Of a DNA stretch of 36,204 bases, positions 14,797 through 26,059 are shown piece after piece (position 1 is the stretch's first letter; every line of letters begins with the position of its first letter). A program made the position numbers and the translations under genes. Source of the DNA: an uncultured Woeseia sp. (GTDB lineage Bacteria; Pseudomonadota; Gammaproteobacteria; Steroidobacterales; Woeseiaceae); NCBI GenBank assembly GCA_937925605.1, contig CALALV010000066.1, forward strand, positions 1 through 36,204, given 5' to 3'. The notes under the pieces were generated by a model, which saw nothing but the letters and a program-made list of their open reading frames with translations, was not told where the DNA came from and made no database searches.

Positions 14797-16602
14797 ATGT
14801 CCCCCTCCGACCAGCCGCCCACGCCGCCCGAATCCATCGACGAGATCGACGGCGCAATCGTCCGCCTCGCCGCCCGCATCAACACCGCGACCCACGACCT
14901 GCTGGTGCTCGTCCGCCGCTTCGACGAGCGCTGCGGCTGGCTCAAGTGGGGCTTCGCCAACTGCGCCGAGTGGCTCGCCTGGCGCTGCGATCTGGGCCTG
15001 AACGCGGCCCGCGAGAAAGTGCGGGTCGCGCACGCGCTGAAGACGCTGCCGGCCATCGGCACGGCCTTCGCGCGCGGCGAGCTGTCCTATTCGAAAGTTC
15101 GCGCACTGACGCGCGTCGCTGATCGTGACAACGAGGACGCGCTGCTCGCCTTCGCGCTGGGCACGACCGCGGCGCGGGTGGACGAACGCTGCCGCGAATT
15201 GCGCTACGGCACGGATGCGTCGCTCGACGACGCGCTGCGCGGGCACGCGCGCCGGGCGCTCAGCCTGCGCCGCGACCCGGCGCGCGGCACGATGATCCTG
15301 ACCGCAGAGCTGCCACTTGAGACCGGCGAGCTGCTCGACCGGGCGCTCGACACCGCGATCGACAACGACGCCGCGTCGTCTCCCGAGTTCGCCGAACAAA
15401 GCTGGTCCGCGCTGCGCGCCGATGCGCTCGTTGCACTGGCCCGCGCCTGGCTCGCGGGCGGCGCGGACGTGGCGGGCGAAGCCGGCGAATCCGCCGGCGC
15501 CTCCGGCAGCTACCGCGTCACGGTCCACGTCGATCACGCGGCACTGCGCGACGGCCGCGGACGCGCCGGGCTGCCGGTCGAGACGGCACGGCGGCTGGCC
15601 TGCGACGGCGAGCGCGTCGTCATCGTCGAGGACGGCAACGGCGAGCCGCTCGATATCGGCCGCAAGACCCGCGCGGTGCCGACGGCGATCCGGCGCGCGC
15701 TGTGGGCGCGCGACCGCGGCTGCCGTTTTCCCGGCTGCGCGAAGCGCCGCTACGTCGACGCGCATCACGTCGAGCACTGGTCGCAGGGCGGCGCGACCAG
15801 CCTCGCGAACCTCGTACTGCTGTGCGACCGGCACCACCGGCTCGTGCACGAGGGCGGCTACTCGATCGACAAGGATTTCCGCGACCGCTGGTTCTTCCGC
15901 CGGCCGGACGGGCGCGCGGTGCCGGAGCACGGGTACGCCGCGGCCGACATGCGGGACGATGACGACGACGACGCTAACGCCAGTGCCAATGCCGACGCGA
16001 GCGCCAACGCTAACGCCGGCATCGACCCCGAACTTACCGGTGTGGTCAACAATCCCCCCGCGGGGGGATCGCTCACCGGGAACGCGGGATCCGCGAACGG
16101 ACGTGCGATGACGGCCGCGGAACCGCCGCCGCCGAACTATCTATGTCCTGGTTCATTCCCGACGCGTCGAACGAACAAGTCATCGCGTGTTGTCACTCAG
16201 TACGCGCCAGCACGCGATCCTGGTCGGCTATCAGACAAACTTCGCCCGCAAACACGCGATCGACCGCCCCGGCAGCGTCCACGCGAGCGGGTGCGCGTGC
16301 GACGGCGCCGCCTCGCCGGTCGTGTACAAGAGCGACCACTCGACGCCGGCGACGTAGTCGGCCAGCAGGAAGTCGCGTTCGGCCTCGCCCGCGTTCAGCA
16401 TCAGCGCCAGCGCGCGCGGGCCGTCGAGGTCGGCGGCCAGCAGCAGCGTGAAGGCCTCGGCGTCCTGCCAGTGCTCGCCGCCCATCGGCAGGCCGCCCGG
16501 GGTCAGCCAGGCGATGTCGGGCCAGCCCGGGCGCAGCGAGTGCGTGCCGTGCAGGTAGTTCTCGACCTGCAGCAGCGGCTCGTCGCGGCGGATCGCCAGT
16601 AG
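14797..16602 (+). CDS. DUF222/HNH endonuclease with aberrant tail
   Basis: Nuclease of the DUF222-plus-HNH (13E12-like) family. The DUF222 region covers about residues 25-290, and the HNH domain lies at 305-355: CRFPGC, the catalytic DAHHVEHW (His323/His324), SLANLVLLCDRHHRLVHEGG. The C-xx-C and C-xx-H pairs look like a zinc knuckle. The ATG at 14797 follows GGAG by 6 nt and is preceded by a LexA box. After the domain comes a low-complexity acidic/Asn-Ala tract (DDDDDDANASANADASANAN). The frame then fails to stop: residues from about 479 to 601 are read antisense through the last 372 bp of glgX and turn into Arg/Gln-rich sequence typical of shadow frames. The functional protein probably ended near 16150 and the native stop has been lost. 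DUF222/HNH genes often occur in mobile or multicopy settings; the physiological target is unknown. Confidence 0.85.
   Translation: MSPSDQPPTPPESIDEIDGAIVRLAARINTATHDLLVLVRRFDERCGWLKWGFANCAEWLAWRCDLGLNAAREKVRVAHALKTLPAIGTAFARGELSYSKVRALTRVADRDNEDALLAFALGTTAARVDERCRELRYGTDASLDDALRGHARRALSLRRDPARGTMILTAELPLETGELLDRALDTAIDNDAASSPEFAEQSWSALRADALVALARAWLAGGADVAGEAGESAGASGSYRVTVHVDHAALRDGRGRAGLPVETARRLACDGERVVIVEDGNGEPLDIGRKTRAVPTAIRRALWARDRGCRFPGCAKRRYVDAHHVEHWSQGGATSLANLVLLCDRHHRLVHEGGYSIDKDFRDRWFFRRPDGRAVPEHGYAAADMRDDDDDDANASANADASANANAGIDPELTGVVNNPPAGGSLTGNAGSANGRAMTAAEPPPPNYLCPGSFPTRRTNKSSRVVTQYAPARDPGRLSDKLRPQTRDRPPRQRPRERVRVRRRRLAGRVQERPLDAGDVVGQQEVAFGLARVQHQRQRARAVEVGGQQQREGLGVLPVLAAHRQAARGQPGDVGPARAQRVRAVQVVLDLQQRLVAADRQ
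16052..16069. repeat. 18-bp perfect palindrome in HNH tail
   Basis: ATCCCCCCG followed by its exact complement, inside the HNH gene after the low-complexity tract. A GC hairpin of this strength is unusual within a gene and may be an intergenic remnant or the old transcription end of the HNH gene. Confidence 0.4.
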
Positions 16603-18275
16603 CCGGCGCAGCTCGTCCGCGAGCGAGACCGGCGTGCCGAGCCGGCCCCAGTCGAGCCAGGTGGTCTCGTTGTCCTGCGCGTAGGCGTTGTTGTTGCCGT
16701 TCTGCGTGTGGCCGAACTCGTCGCCGGCCAGCAGGAACGGCGTGCCCTGCGCGAGCACGACGCTCGCGAGCAGGTTCAGGCGCTGGCGCCGGCGCAGCGC
16801 GTTGATCTCGGCATCGTCGGTCGGGCCCTCGACGCCCCAGTTCGCGCTGTAGTTGTGCGCGTGGCCGTCGCGGTTGTCCTCGCCGTTCGCCTCGTTGTGG
16901 CGCTGCTCGTAGCTGACCGCGTCGAGCAGCGTGTAGCCGTCGTGGTTAGTGACGTAGTTGACGCTCGCGGCCGGACCGCGGCCGCTGCCCTCGAACACGT
17001 CGGCCGAGCCGTGCAGGCGTTTCGCGAACGCGCTGACCGCGTCCGACTCGCCGCGCCAGTAGCGCCGCGTCGTGTCGCGGAAGCGGTCGTTCAGCTCGGC
17101 CCAGGGCGGGCCGAAGGCGCCGAGCTGGTAGCCGCCGGGGCCCGGGTCCCAGGGCTCCGCGAGCAGCTTGTGGTCCTTCAGGATCGCGTCCTCGCGGATG
17201 CGCTCGAGCAGCGGGTGTTCCGGGCTGAAACCGACGTGGTGCCGGCCGAGCACGGTCGCCAGGTCGAAGCGGAACCCGTCGACGCCGAGCGTGCCGGCCC
17301 AGTAGCGCAGGCTGTCGACGACCAGGTCCTGGACGACCGGCGAGTCGGCGTCCAGCGTGTTGCCGCAGCCGGTGTCGTTGATGTAGTGCAGCCGGCTGCG
17401 CGCGAGCCGGTAGTAGGCCGCGTTGTCGAAACCCCGGAACGACACGGTCGGGCCGCGGTGGTCGCCCTCGGCCGTGTGGTTGTAGACGACGTCGAGGATG
17501 ACCTCGAGCCCGGCGTCGTGCAGCGCGTCGACCATCTCGACGAACTCGGCGCGCGCGTCGTGGGCGCCATAGCGCTGCGCGGGCGTGAAGAAGTTCAGCG
17601 TGTTGTAGCCCCAGTAATTGCGCAGGCCGCGCTTGACCAGGAACTCCTCGTCGACGAACCAGTGCACCGGCATCAGCTCGACCGCGGTGATGCCGAGCGA
17701 GCGCAGGTAGCTTATGACCTGCTCGTTTTTCAGCCCGCGGAAGCGGCCGCGCTCGGCCTCGGACAGGTCCGGGTGGCGCATCGTGTAGCCGCGCACGTTC
17801 AGCTCGTAGAACACCGACTGCGCCCACGGCACGCGCGGTCCCGGCCGCGGCGCGGGCAGGTCCGTTACGACGACGCCCTTCGGTACCTGTGCGGCACTGT
17901 CGCGCTGGTCGAGCCTTGATTTGCGCGGCGGGCCGCCGGGCTGGTAGTCGAATACCGACGGGTGCCAGTGGAACTCGCCGGCGAGCGCTTTCGCGTACGG
18001 GTCGACGAGCAGCTTGTGCGGGTTGCAGCGCAGCCCGAGCGAGGGCCGGTACGGGCCGTGCACGCGGTAGCCGTAGGCCTGGCCCGGGCCCGCACCTGGC
18101 AGGAAGCCGTGCCAGACTCCGTTCGTGCACTCGGGCAGCGGCATCTTCCGCGACTCGTGGCCGGTCCCGTCGAACAGGCACAGCGTCACGGCCTCGGCGA
18201 CCGAGGCGTGCACGGCGAAGTTGACCCCGCCGTCGGTCACGGTCGCGCCGAGCGGTGCCGGCGCGCCCGCGAGCA

Positions 18276-18276
<1 letters not shown>
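16231..18276 (-). CDS. glgX: Glycogen debranching enzyme GlgX
   Basis: GH13 isoamylase-type enzyme that hydrolyses alpha-1,6 branches of limit dextrins left by glycogen phosphorylase; cytosolic. An N-terminal beta-sandwich (TVTDGGVNFAVHASVAEAVT) precedes the catalytic barrel with YELNVRGYT, DVVYNHTAEG, nucleophile Asp338 (GFRFDLA), acid/base Glu374 (LLAEPWD) and Asp446 (TNHDGYT), almost the same spacing as in E. coli GlgX. 681 residues. The ATG at 18276 shares its A with the TGA of glgP (TGATG), a translational-coupling junction, so it is preferred over the upstream in-frame ATG at 18312. Last gene of the minus-strand operon. Its 3' end is overlapped by the convergent HNH reading frame. Confidence 0.96.
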
Positions 18277-20786
<2,510 letters not shown>

Positions 20787-20796
20787 GCAATGGCCT

Positions 20797-22971
20797 TCAG
20801 GGATTGGCGGGTTTCAGGATGATCGTGGCGAGCGGCGGCAGCGTCAGCGACAGGTGCTGTTCGTAGCCGTGCAGCTCGCCGGGACGGGGTTCGAGCTCGC
20901 CGCGGTTCTCCACGCCGGAACCGGCGTAATGCTCACGATCGGTGTTCAGTATTTCAATGTAGCGGGCGGCCTGCGGCACGCCGATGCAGTAGTCGTGGCG
21001 CACGACCGGCGTGAAGTTCGTGACGCAGACGACGAAACCGCCGTCGCGGTCGCGACGCAGCCAGGACAGCACGCTCGACTCGCGGTCCTGCCAGTCGATC
21101 CAGGCGAAGCCCGCGCCCTCGTGATCGATTTCGTGCAGCGGCGGCAGCCCGCGGTACAGCGCGTTCAGGTCGCGCAGCAGCCGCTGGATGCCGGCGTGCA
21201 CCGGAAAGTCGAGCAGGTGCCAGTCGAGCGAGACGTCGTGGTTCCACTCGGTGTAGGGCGCGAGCTCGCTGCCCATGAACAGGAGCTTCTTGCCCGGGTG
21301 CGCGAACATGAAAGCGTAGTACGCACGCAGGTTCGCGAAGCGCCGGAATTCGTCGCCGGGCATGCGGCCGAGCAGCGAGCGCTTGCCGTGCACGACCTCG
21401 TCGTGCGACAGCGGCAGCACGAAGTTCTCGTCGAAGGCGTAGACCAGGCCGAAGGTCATCTTGTCGTGGTGATAGCTGCGGTGCAGCGGGTCTTCCTGCA
21501 TGTAGCGCAGCGTGTCGTTCATCCAGCCCATGTTCCACTTGTAGGTGAAACCGAGCCCGCCGGAAAAAACCGGCTTCGAGACGCCGGGCCAGGCGGTCGA
21601 TTCCTCGGCCAGCGAGATCGCGCCGTGTTCGTGGATGACCTCGTTGAAGCGCTTCAGGAAGGCCACGGCCTCGAGGTTCTCGTTGCCACCGTACTCGTTC
21701 GGCAGCCACTCGCCGTCCTTGCGCGAGTAGTCGAGGTACAGCATCGACGCGACGGCATCGACGCGCAGCCCGTCGACGTGCATCTCGTCGATCCAGTACA
21801 GCGCGCTGCCGAGCAGGTAGTTGACGACCTCGCGCCGGCCGTAGTTGAAGATCAGCGTGCCCCAGTCCGCGTGCGCGCCCTTGCGCGGGTCCGCGTGCTC
21901 GTACAGCGCGGTGCCGTCGAACTGCGCGAGGCCGTGCTCGTCGCGCGGGAAGTGCGCCGGCACCCAGTCGACGATGACGCCGATGCCGGCCTGGTGGCAG
22001 CGGTCGACGAAGTGCCGGAAGTCGTCCGGCGCGCCGAAGCGCCAGGTCGGCGCGAACAGGCCGATCGGCTGGTAGCCCCAGGAGCCGTCGAAGGGATGCT
22101 CGGTCACCGGCATCAGTTCAATGTGCGTGAAGCCCATGTCGACGACGTAGTCGACCAGTTCGTCGGCCAGTTCGCGCCAGCCGAGCCAGCGGTTGCCTTC
22201 CTCCGGGCGCCGGCGCCAGGAGCCTGCGTGCACCTCGTAGACGCTCATCGGCGCGTCCAGCCCGAGGCGACCGTGCCGGCCCTGCATCCACTCGTCGTCC
22301 TGCCACTCGTAACGGCTCCGGTAGACGATCGACGCGTTGCCGGGCGGCGGCTCGAAGAAGTTCGCGAGCGGGTCGGTCTTGAGCGGCAGCAGCTTGCCGT
22401 CGCGATCCAGCAACTCGAACTTGTAGAGGGCGCCGACGTCGACGCCGGGCAGGAAGATCTCCCAGATGCCGTTGCCGGGATGGCAGCGCATCGGGTGGCG
22501 CCGGCCGTCCCAGTCGTTGAAGCTGCCGACGACGCTGACCCGCGACGCGTTCGGCGCCCAGACGGCGAAACGCGTGCCGCTGACGCCGTCCATCTCGCGG
22601 ACCTGCGAGCCGAGCGTGCGACCGATGTTGCGATGCGAGCCCTCGCCGAGCAGGTGCAGGTCGAGTTCACCCAGCGCCGAGCCGAAACGGTACGGGTCCT
22701 CGACGTCTGCCTCGCTGCCGTCGCCGTGGCGCAGGCGCAGCCGGTAGTGGCGCAGCCGCGGCGGCAGCTCGCCCTCGAACAGGCCGTCCGGGTGCACGCG
22801 CTGCATGGCTGCGAGCACGCGGCCATTGCGGTCGATCAGCTCGGCCGCGGCGGCCTGCGGCTGGAAGCTGCGCACGACCCGCCGCTTGCCGTCGCGGTGC
22901 GGGCCGAGCACGGCGAAGGGGTCGCCGTGGCGGGCCGCGGCGATGGCGTCGAAGGCTTCGGTCAGGGACAA
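20797..22971 (-). CDS. glgB: 1,4-alpha-glucan branching enzyme GlgB
   Basis: GH13 branching enzyme that makes alpha-1,6 linkages in glycogen; 724 residues, close to the E. coli enzyme. The N-terminal domain (HGDPFAVLGPH, near residue 15) and CBM48-like domain (VSGTRFAVWAPNASRVSVVG) precede the barrel with Asp405 (LRVDAVASMLYLDYSR), Glu456 (LAEEST) and Asp524 (LSHDEVVHGK). The start is a TTG at 22971: it gives SLTEAFDAIAAARHGDPF, which aligns with the family N-terminus; no ATG exists in frame until about residue 56, and upstream only six codons separate it from the in-frame glgC stop. Initiation is therefore probably weak and coupled to glgC translation. Sits between glgC (18-nt gap) and glgP (10-nt gap). 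Confidence 0.95.
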   Translation of the reverse strand: MSLTEAFDAIAAARHGDPFAVLGPHRDGKRRVVRSFQPQAAAAELIDRNGRVLAAMQRVHPDGLFEGELPPRLRHYRLRLRHGDGSEADVEDPYRFGSALGELDLHLLGEGSHRNIGRTLGSQVREMDGVSGTRFAVWAPNASRVSVVGSFNDWDGRRHPMRCHPGNGIWEIFLPGVDVGALYKFELLDRDGKLLPLKTDPLANFFEPPPGNASIVYRSRYEWQDDEWMQGRHGRLGLDAPMSVYEVHAGSWRRRPEEGNRWLGWRELADELVDYVVDMGFTHIELMPVTEHPFDGSWGYQPIGLFAPTWRFGAPDDFRHFVDRCHQAGIGVIVDWVPAHFPRDEHGLAQFDGTALYEHADPRKGAHADWGTLIFNYGRREVVNYLLGSALYWIDEMHVDGLRVDAVASMLYLDYSRKDGEWLPNEYGGNENLEAVAFLKRFNEVIHEHGAISLAEESTAWPGVSKPVFSGGLGFTYKWNMGWMNDTLRYMQEDPLHRSYHHDKMTFGLVYAFDENFVLPLSHDEVVHGKRSLLGRMPGDEFRRFANLRAYYAFMFAHPGKKLLFMGSELAPYTEWNHDVSLDWHLLDFPVHAGIQRLLRDLNALYRGLPPLHEIDHEGAGFAWIDWQDRESSVLSWLRRDRDGGFVVCVTNFTPVVRHDYCIGVPQAARYIEILNTDREHYAGSGVENRGELEPRPGELHGYEQHLSLTLPPLATIILKPANP

Positions 22972-22989
22972 GCGGGCACCGTCGTCGGT

Positions 22990-24273
22990 TCAGCGCGTGA
23001 AATGCAGCTGCTGGCCGAGCATGTCGGGCGTGACCAGCACGACGCCGCCCTTCGTGATGCGGAAGCCGCGCTCGCGGTCGCGCTCGTGGTCGATGCCGAT
23101 CTCGGTGCCTTCCGGTATCTGCGCGCCGCGGTCGATGATCGCGCGGCGGATGCGGCAGTGCCGGCCGATATTGACCTGCGGCAGGATCACGGAGTCCTCG
23201 ACGGTCGAGTAGGAGTTGATCTTGGATTTCGAGAACAGCAGCGACCGGTAGACGCTGGAGCCCGAGACGACGCAGCCGGCCGAGACCATGGACTGGACGG
23301 CCTCGCCGCGCCGGCCCGGCTCGTCGAAGACGAATTTCGCAGGCGGCAGCTGGTCCTGGGCCGTCAGGATCGGCCAGGCGTCGTCGTACAGGTTCAGCTG
23401 CGGCGTTACGCCGATCAGCTCCATGTTCGCTTCCCAGAACGCATCCAGCGTGCCGACGTCGCGCCAGTAGGCCTGCTCGCCGGTGTCGGGGTCGCGGAAC
23501 GGGTACGCATAGACCCGGTACTTGTCGATGATCGACGGGATGATGTCGCGGCCGAAGTCGTGCGACGTGTTCGGCGAATCGGCGTCCTTGATCGTCTGTT
23601 CGTAGAGGAACTCCGTGTTGAACACGTAGTTGCCCATCGAGGCGAGACACAGCTCGCGGTTGCCGGGGATCGGTGTCGGCTTCGCCGGCTTCTCGTTGAA
23701 GTCGATGACCCGGCCGGATTCGTCGACGGTCATGACGCCGAGCTGGCCGGCCGCTTCCTCGATCGGCACCTCGATGCAGCACACCGTCATGTCGGCCTCG
23801 CGCTCGGCATGGTTCGCGAGCAGCGGGCCGTAGTCCATCTTGTAGACGTGGTCGCCGGCCAGTACCAGCACCAGCCTCGGCGCGTGGGTGCGGATGATGT
23901 CGAGGTTCTGGTAGACCGCGTCCGCGGTGCCCTTGTACCACTCGCCGCCGACGCGTTGCGAGGCCGGCAGGATCTCGACGAACTCGCGGCCGCCGGGGCG
24001 GAAACCGGTCCAGCCGTGCACGAGGTGGCGGATCAGCGAGTGTGCCTTGTACTGGGTCAGCACGCCGATGCGGCGCAGGCCCGAGTTCAGGCAGTTCGAC
24101 AGCGGAAAGTCGATGATGCGCAGCTTGCCGCCGAAGTACAGCGACGGTTTCGCCCGCCACGTGGTCAGCTCGTGCAGCCGCGACCCCTGGCCACCGGCGA
24201 GGATCAGCGCGAGGGTCTCGCGCGTCAGCCGGCTGACGTATCTCAGATCGCTCACCTGGTCTTCCTGTTCCAT
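22990..24273 (-). CDS. glgC: Glucose-1-phosphate adenylyltransferase
   Basis: Makes ADP-glucose from ATP and glucose-1-phosphate, the committed step of bacterial glycogen synthesis. 427 residues. The nucleotide-binding signature LALILAGGQGSRLHELTTWR (then AKPS) starts near residue 22. The catalytic-Asp motif AGDHVYKMDY, the sugar-phosphate Lys in NEKPAKP, YWRDVGTLDAFWEANMEL and a C-terminal left-handed beta-helix segment (ILPQVNIGRHCRIRRAIIDRG) follow. The ATG at 24273 is preceded by GGGGGG; the frame extends upstream to 24327 without family similarity. First of the tightly packed glg genes; 93 nt separate it from malQ, so it may have its own promoter. The usual partner, glycogen synthase GlgA, is absent from this window. 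Confidence 0.96.
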   Translation of the reverse strand: MEQEDQVSDLRYVSRLTRETLALILAGGQGSRLHELTTWRAKPSLYFGGKLRIIDFPLSNCLNSGLRRIGVLTQYKAHSLIRHLVHGWTGFRPGGREFVEILPASQRVGGEWYKGTADAVYQNLDIIRTHAPRLVLVLAGDHVYKMDYGPLLANHAEREADMTVCCIEVPIEEAAGQLGVMTVDESGRVIDFNEKPAKPTPIPGNRELCLASMGNYVFNTEFLYEQTIKDADSPNTSHDFGRDIIPSIIDKYRVYAYPFRDPDTGEQAYWRDVGTLDAFWEANMELIGVTPQLNLYDDAWPILTAQDQLPPAKFVFDEPGRRGEAVQSMVSAGCVVSGSSVYRSLLFSKSKINSYSTVEDSVILPQVNIGRHCRIRRAIIDRGAQIPEGTEIGIDHERDRERGFRITKGGVVLVTPDMLGQQLHFTR

Positions 24274-24343
24274 CGGACGCCCCCCGGACACGCAACTGCG
24301 CCAGAGTTTAACGCAGAACCCGCGCACCGCGCCGGTGCATCCC

Positions 24344-24395
24344 GGCGCCGCGCTGCGATTCGCGCCTCAGGCGCCGCGCTGCGATTCGCGAACCA
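24344..24395. repeat. Tandem 26-bp duplication at malQ 3' end
   Basis: A 21-nt sequence (GGCGCCGCGCTGCGATTCGC plus G) occurs at 24344-24364 and again at 24370-24390, giving a 26-bp period. The second copy encodes the last residues of MalQ (RESQRGA and stop); the first lies just beyond the stop. It looks like a slippage duplication of the gene end. Confidence 0.8.
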
Positions 24396-25932
24396 GGCGG
24401 GCCAGGTCGCGGGCGAAGGCGCCCGACAGCTGGTCGGAGGTCGTGCGCCAGCGCCAGTTGTCGCGGGGCTTGCCGGGGGTATTGAAGCGGGCGGCGGAGC
24501 CGAGCCCCAGGAAATCCTGCAGCGGTGCGATCGCGAGTCGGGAAGGACTCTGCATCGCGAGCCGCACGAGGTCCGCGGTCACGGTGCTCGCGTCGCCGCC
24601 GGTGACCTCGAGCACACGGCGCTGGGTGTCGGCGATCTCCTGCCTGCTGCGGTTGTCGCCCGGGCTGCCCGTGAACCAGCCGAGCGTCGTGTCGTTGTCG
24701 TGGGTGCCCGTGTAGCAGACGCTGTTCTTGCGAATCTGCGCGAGGTCGAAAGCCTCGTCGCAGACGTCGAACTGCAGGATGACCATGCCCGGCATGCGGT
24801 GGCGGTCGCGCAGCGCCTCGACCTCGGGCGTGATGACGCCGAGATCCTCGGCGACGATCGGCAGGTGGCCGAGCGCCTCGCGAAGTGCGTCGAAGATGCG
24901 GTCGCCCGGGCCCGGTTCCCAGCGGCCGTTGCGGGCCGTGGTCTCGTCGGCCGGCACCGACCAGTAGGACTCGAAGCCGCGGAAGTGGTCGATGCGCACG
25001 AGGTCGCTACGCGCCGCGGCGTGCCGCAGCCGCTCGATCCACCAGGAATAGCCGTGACGTTCGTGGTAGTCCCAGTCGTACAGCGGATTGCCCCAGAGCT
25101 GGCCGTCCTCGCTGAAATAATCGGGCGGCACTCCGGCCACGTGCGACGGTCGGCCCTCGGCGTCGATCTGCAGCATCTCGCGGTTGGCCCAGGCATCCGC
25201 CGAGTCCAGCGCGATGTAGATCGGCATGTCGCCGAACAGCCAGACGCCGCGCTTCTCGGCATGCCGGCGCAACTCAGCCCACTGGGCGTCGAACAGGAAC
25301 TGGACGATCTTGATCCGCTCGAGATCCTGCGCCCGCTCGGCCGCGAAGCGCTCGAGCGCCGCGGACTCGCGGTGCACGTAGCGCTTCGGCCACTCGGGCC
25401 AGGGGCGTTCGCCGTGCTCGGACTTCAGCAGGCGGAACAGCGCGTAGTCGCGCAGCCAGCTTTCGTCGTTCTGCTCGAGGAACGCGGCGTAGTCGTCCCG
25501 CAGCCAGCCGGGCGCGCGCTCCGGGAAGCGCGTCGCGGCACGCCGGAGCAGCGCGTGCTTGACCGGGATCAGCCGGCCGTAGTCGACGTGGTCTTCCGGC
25601 AGCGCCCGGAGCGGCGCCGTTTCGTCCGGCAGCAGCAGCTGCCACTCGAGCAGGCCGTCGATGTCGACGAGCATTTCGTTGCCCGCGAAACTGGACAGTG
25701 GCTGGTAGGGCGAGTCGCCGTAGGCCGTCGGGCCGGTCGGCAGGAACTGCCAGACGCGCAGGCCGGCGTCGGCGATGAAGTCGATGAAGCGCCGCGCCTG
25801 CGAGCCGATCTCGCCGATGCCGTAGTCGCCCGGCAGCGCCGTCAGGTGCAGGCACACGCCGGCCCGGCGCCCGGCGGGGAGGGGACTTTCGGCCCCCGGT
25901 ACGACTTCTTGTTCTGGTTGTACCGCGATCAT
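24367..25932 (-). CDS. malQ: 4-alpha-glucanotransferase (amylomaltase)
   Basis: GH77 enzyme that transfers maltosyl and longer glucan units between maltodextrins, releasing glucose; cytosolic. 521 residues, the compact bacterial form. Motifs are RRAGVCLHLTALPGDYGIGE near the N-terminus, WQFLPTGPTAYGDSPYQPLS, SFAGNEMLVD, nucleophile Asp315 (RIDHFRGFE), acid/base Glu362 (VAEDLG) and Asp412 (GTHDNDTT). The ATG at 25932 is chosen because conserved sequence starts about 27 residues later; the longer frame to 26169 has no similarity. The 127-bp gap upstream contains LacI-type operator sequences, so malQ and perhaps the glg genes behind it start from a sugar-regulated promoter. Upstream gene: a secreted GH13 enzyme on the same strand. 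Confidence 0.95.
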   Translation of the reverse strand: MIAVQPEQEVVPGAESPLPAGRRAGVCLHLTALPGDYGIGEIGSQARRFIDFIADAGLRVWQFLPTGPTAYGDSPYQPLSSFAGNEMLVDIDGLLEWQLLLPDETAPLRALPEDHVDYGRLIPVKHALLRRAATRFPERAPGWLRDDYAAFLEQNDESWLRDYALFRLLKSEHGERPWPEWPKRYVHRESAALERFAAERAQDLERIKIVQFLFDAQWAELRRHAEKRGVWLFGDMPIYIALDSADAWANREMLQIDAEGRPSHVAGVPPDYFSEDGQLWGNPLYDWDYHERHGYSWWIERLRHAAARSDLVRIDHFRGFESYWSVPADETTARNGRWEPGPGDRIFDALREALGHLPIVAEDLGVITPEVEALRDRHRMPGMVILQFDVCDEAFDLAQIRKNSVCYTGTHDNDTTLGWFTGSPGDNRSRQEIADTQRRVLEVTGGDASTVTADLVRLAMQSPSRLAIAPLQDFLGLGSAARFNTPGKPRDNWRWRTTSDQLSGAFARDLARLVRESQRGA

Positions 25933-26017
25933 CCTGTCCGGCCCCGGCGTCGCGCGCCCGCAGGCCCGCCATCCATAGCAGGTATTGACGCCCACCTGCC
26001 GCTCGCAGGCAAGCGTG

Positions 26018-26050
26018 TGCATACGTATTCCCGAGCGGAATACGATTGTA
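26018..26050. promoter_or_regulatory. Pair of LacI-type operators before malQ
   Basis: Two sites, 19 bp centre to centre: TGCATACGTATTCC (26018-26031; core ATACGTAT is a perfect palindrome) and GGAATACGATTGTA (26037-26050). Both have the central CG of LacI-family operators. Between them lies a larger inverted repeat with perfect arms CGTATTCC (26024-26031) and GGAATACG (26037-26044). The 11-mer GAATACGATTG recurs at 28007 in the divergent amylase/MFS promoter region. The LacI-family gene at 32671 is the likely binder. Confidence 0.6.
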
Positions 26051-26059
26051 CCCGCGGCT

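Noticed and set aside
15958..16020. Asp/Asn/Ala-rich repeat in the HNH gene as a separate element
   Set aside because: It is an in-frame low-complexity linker with imperfect codon repeats and needs no special explanation.
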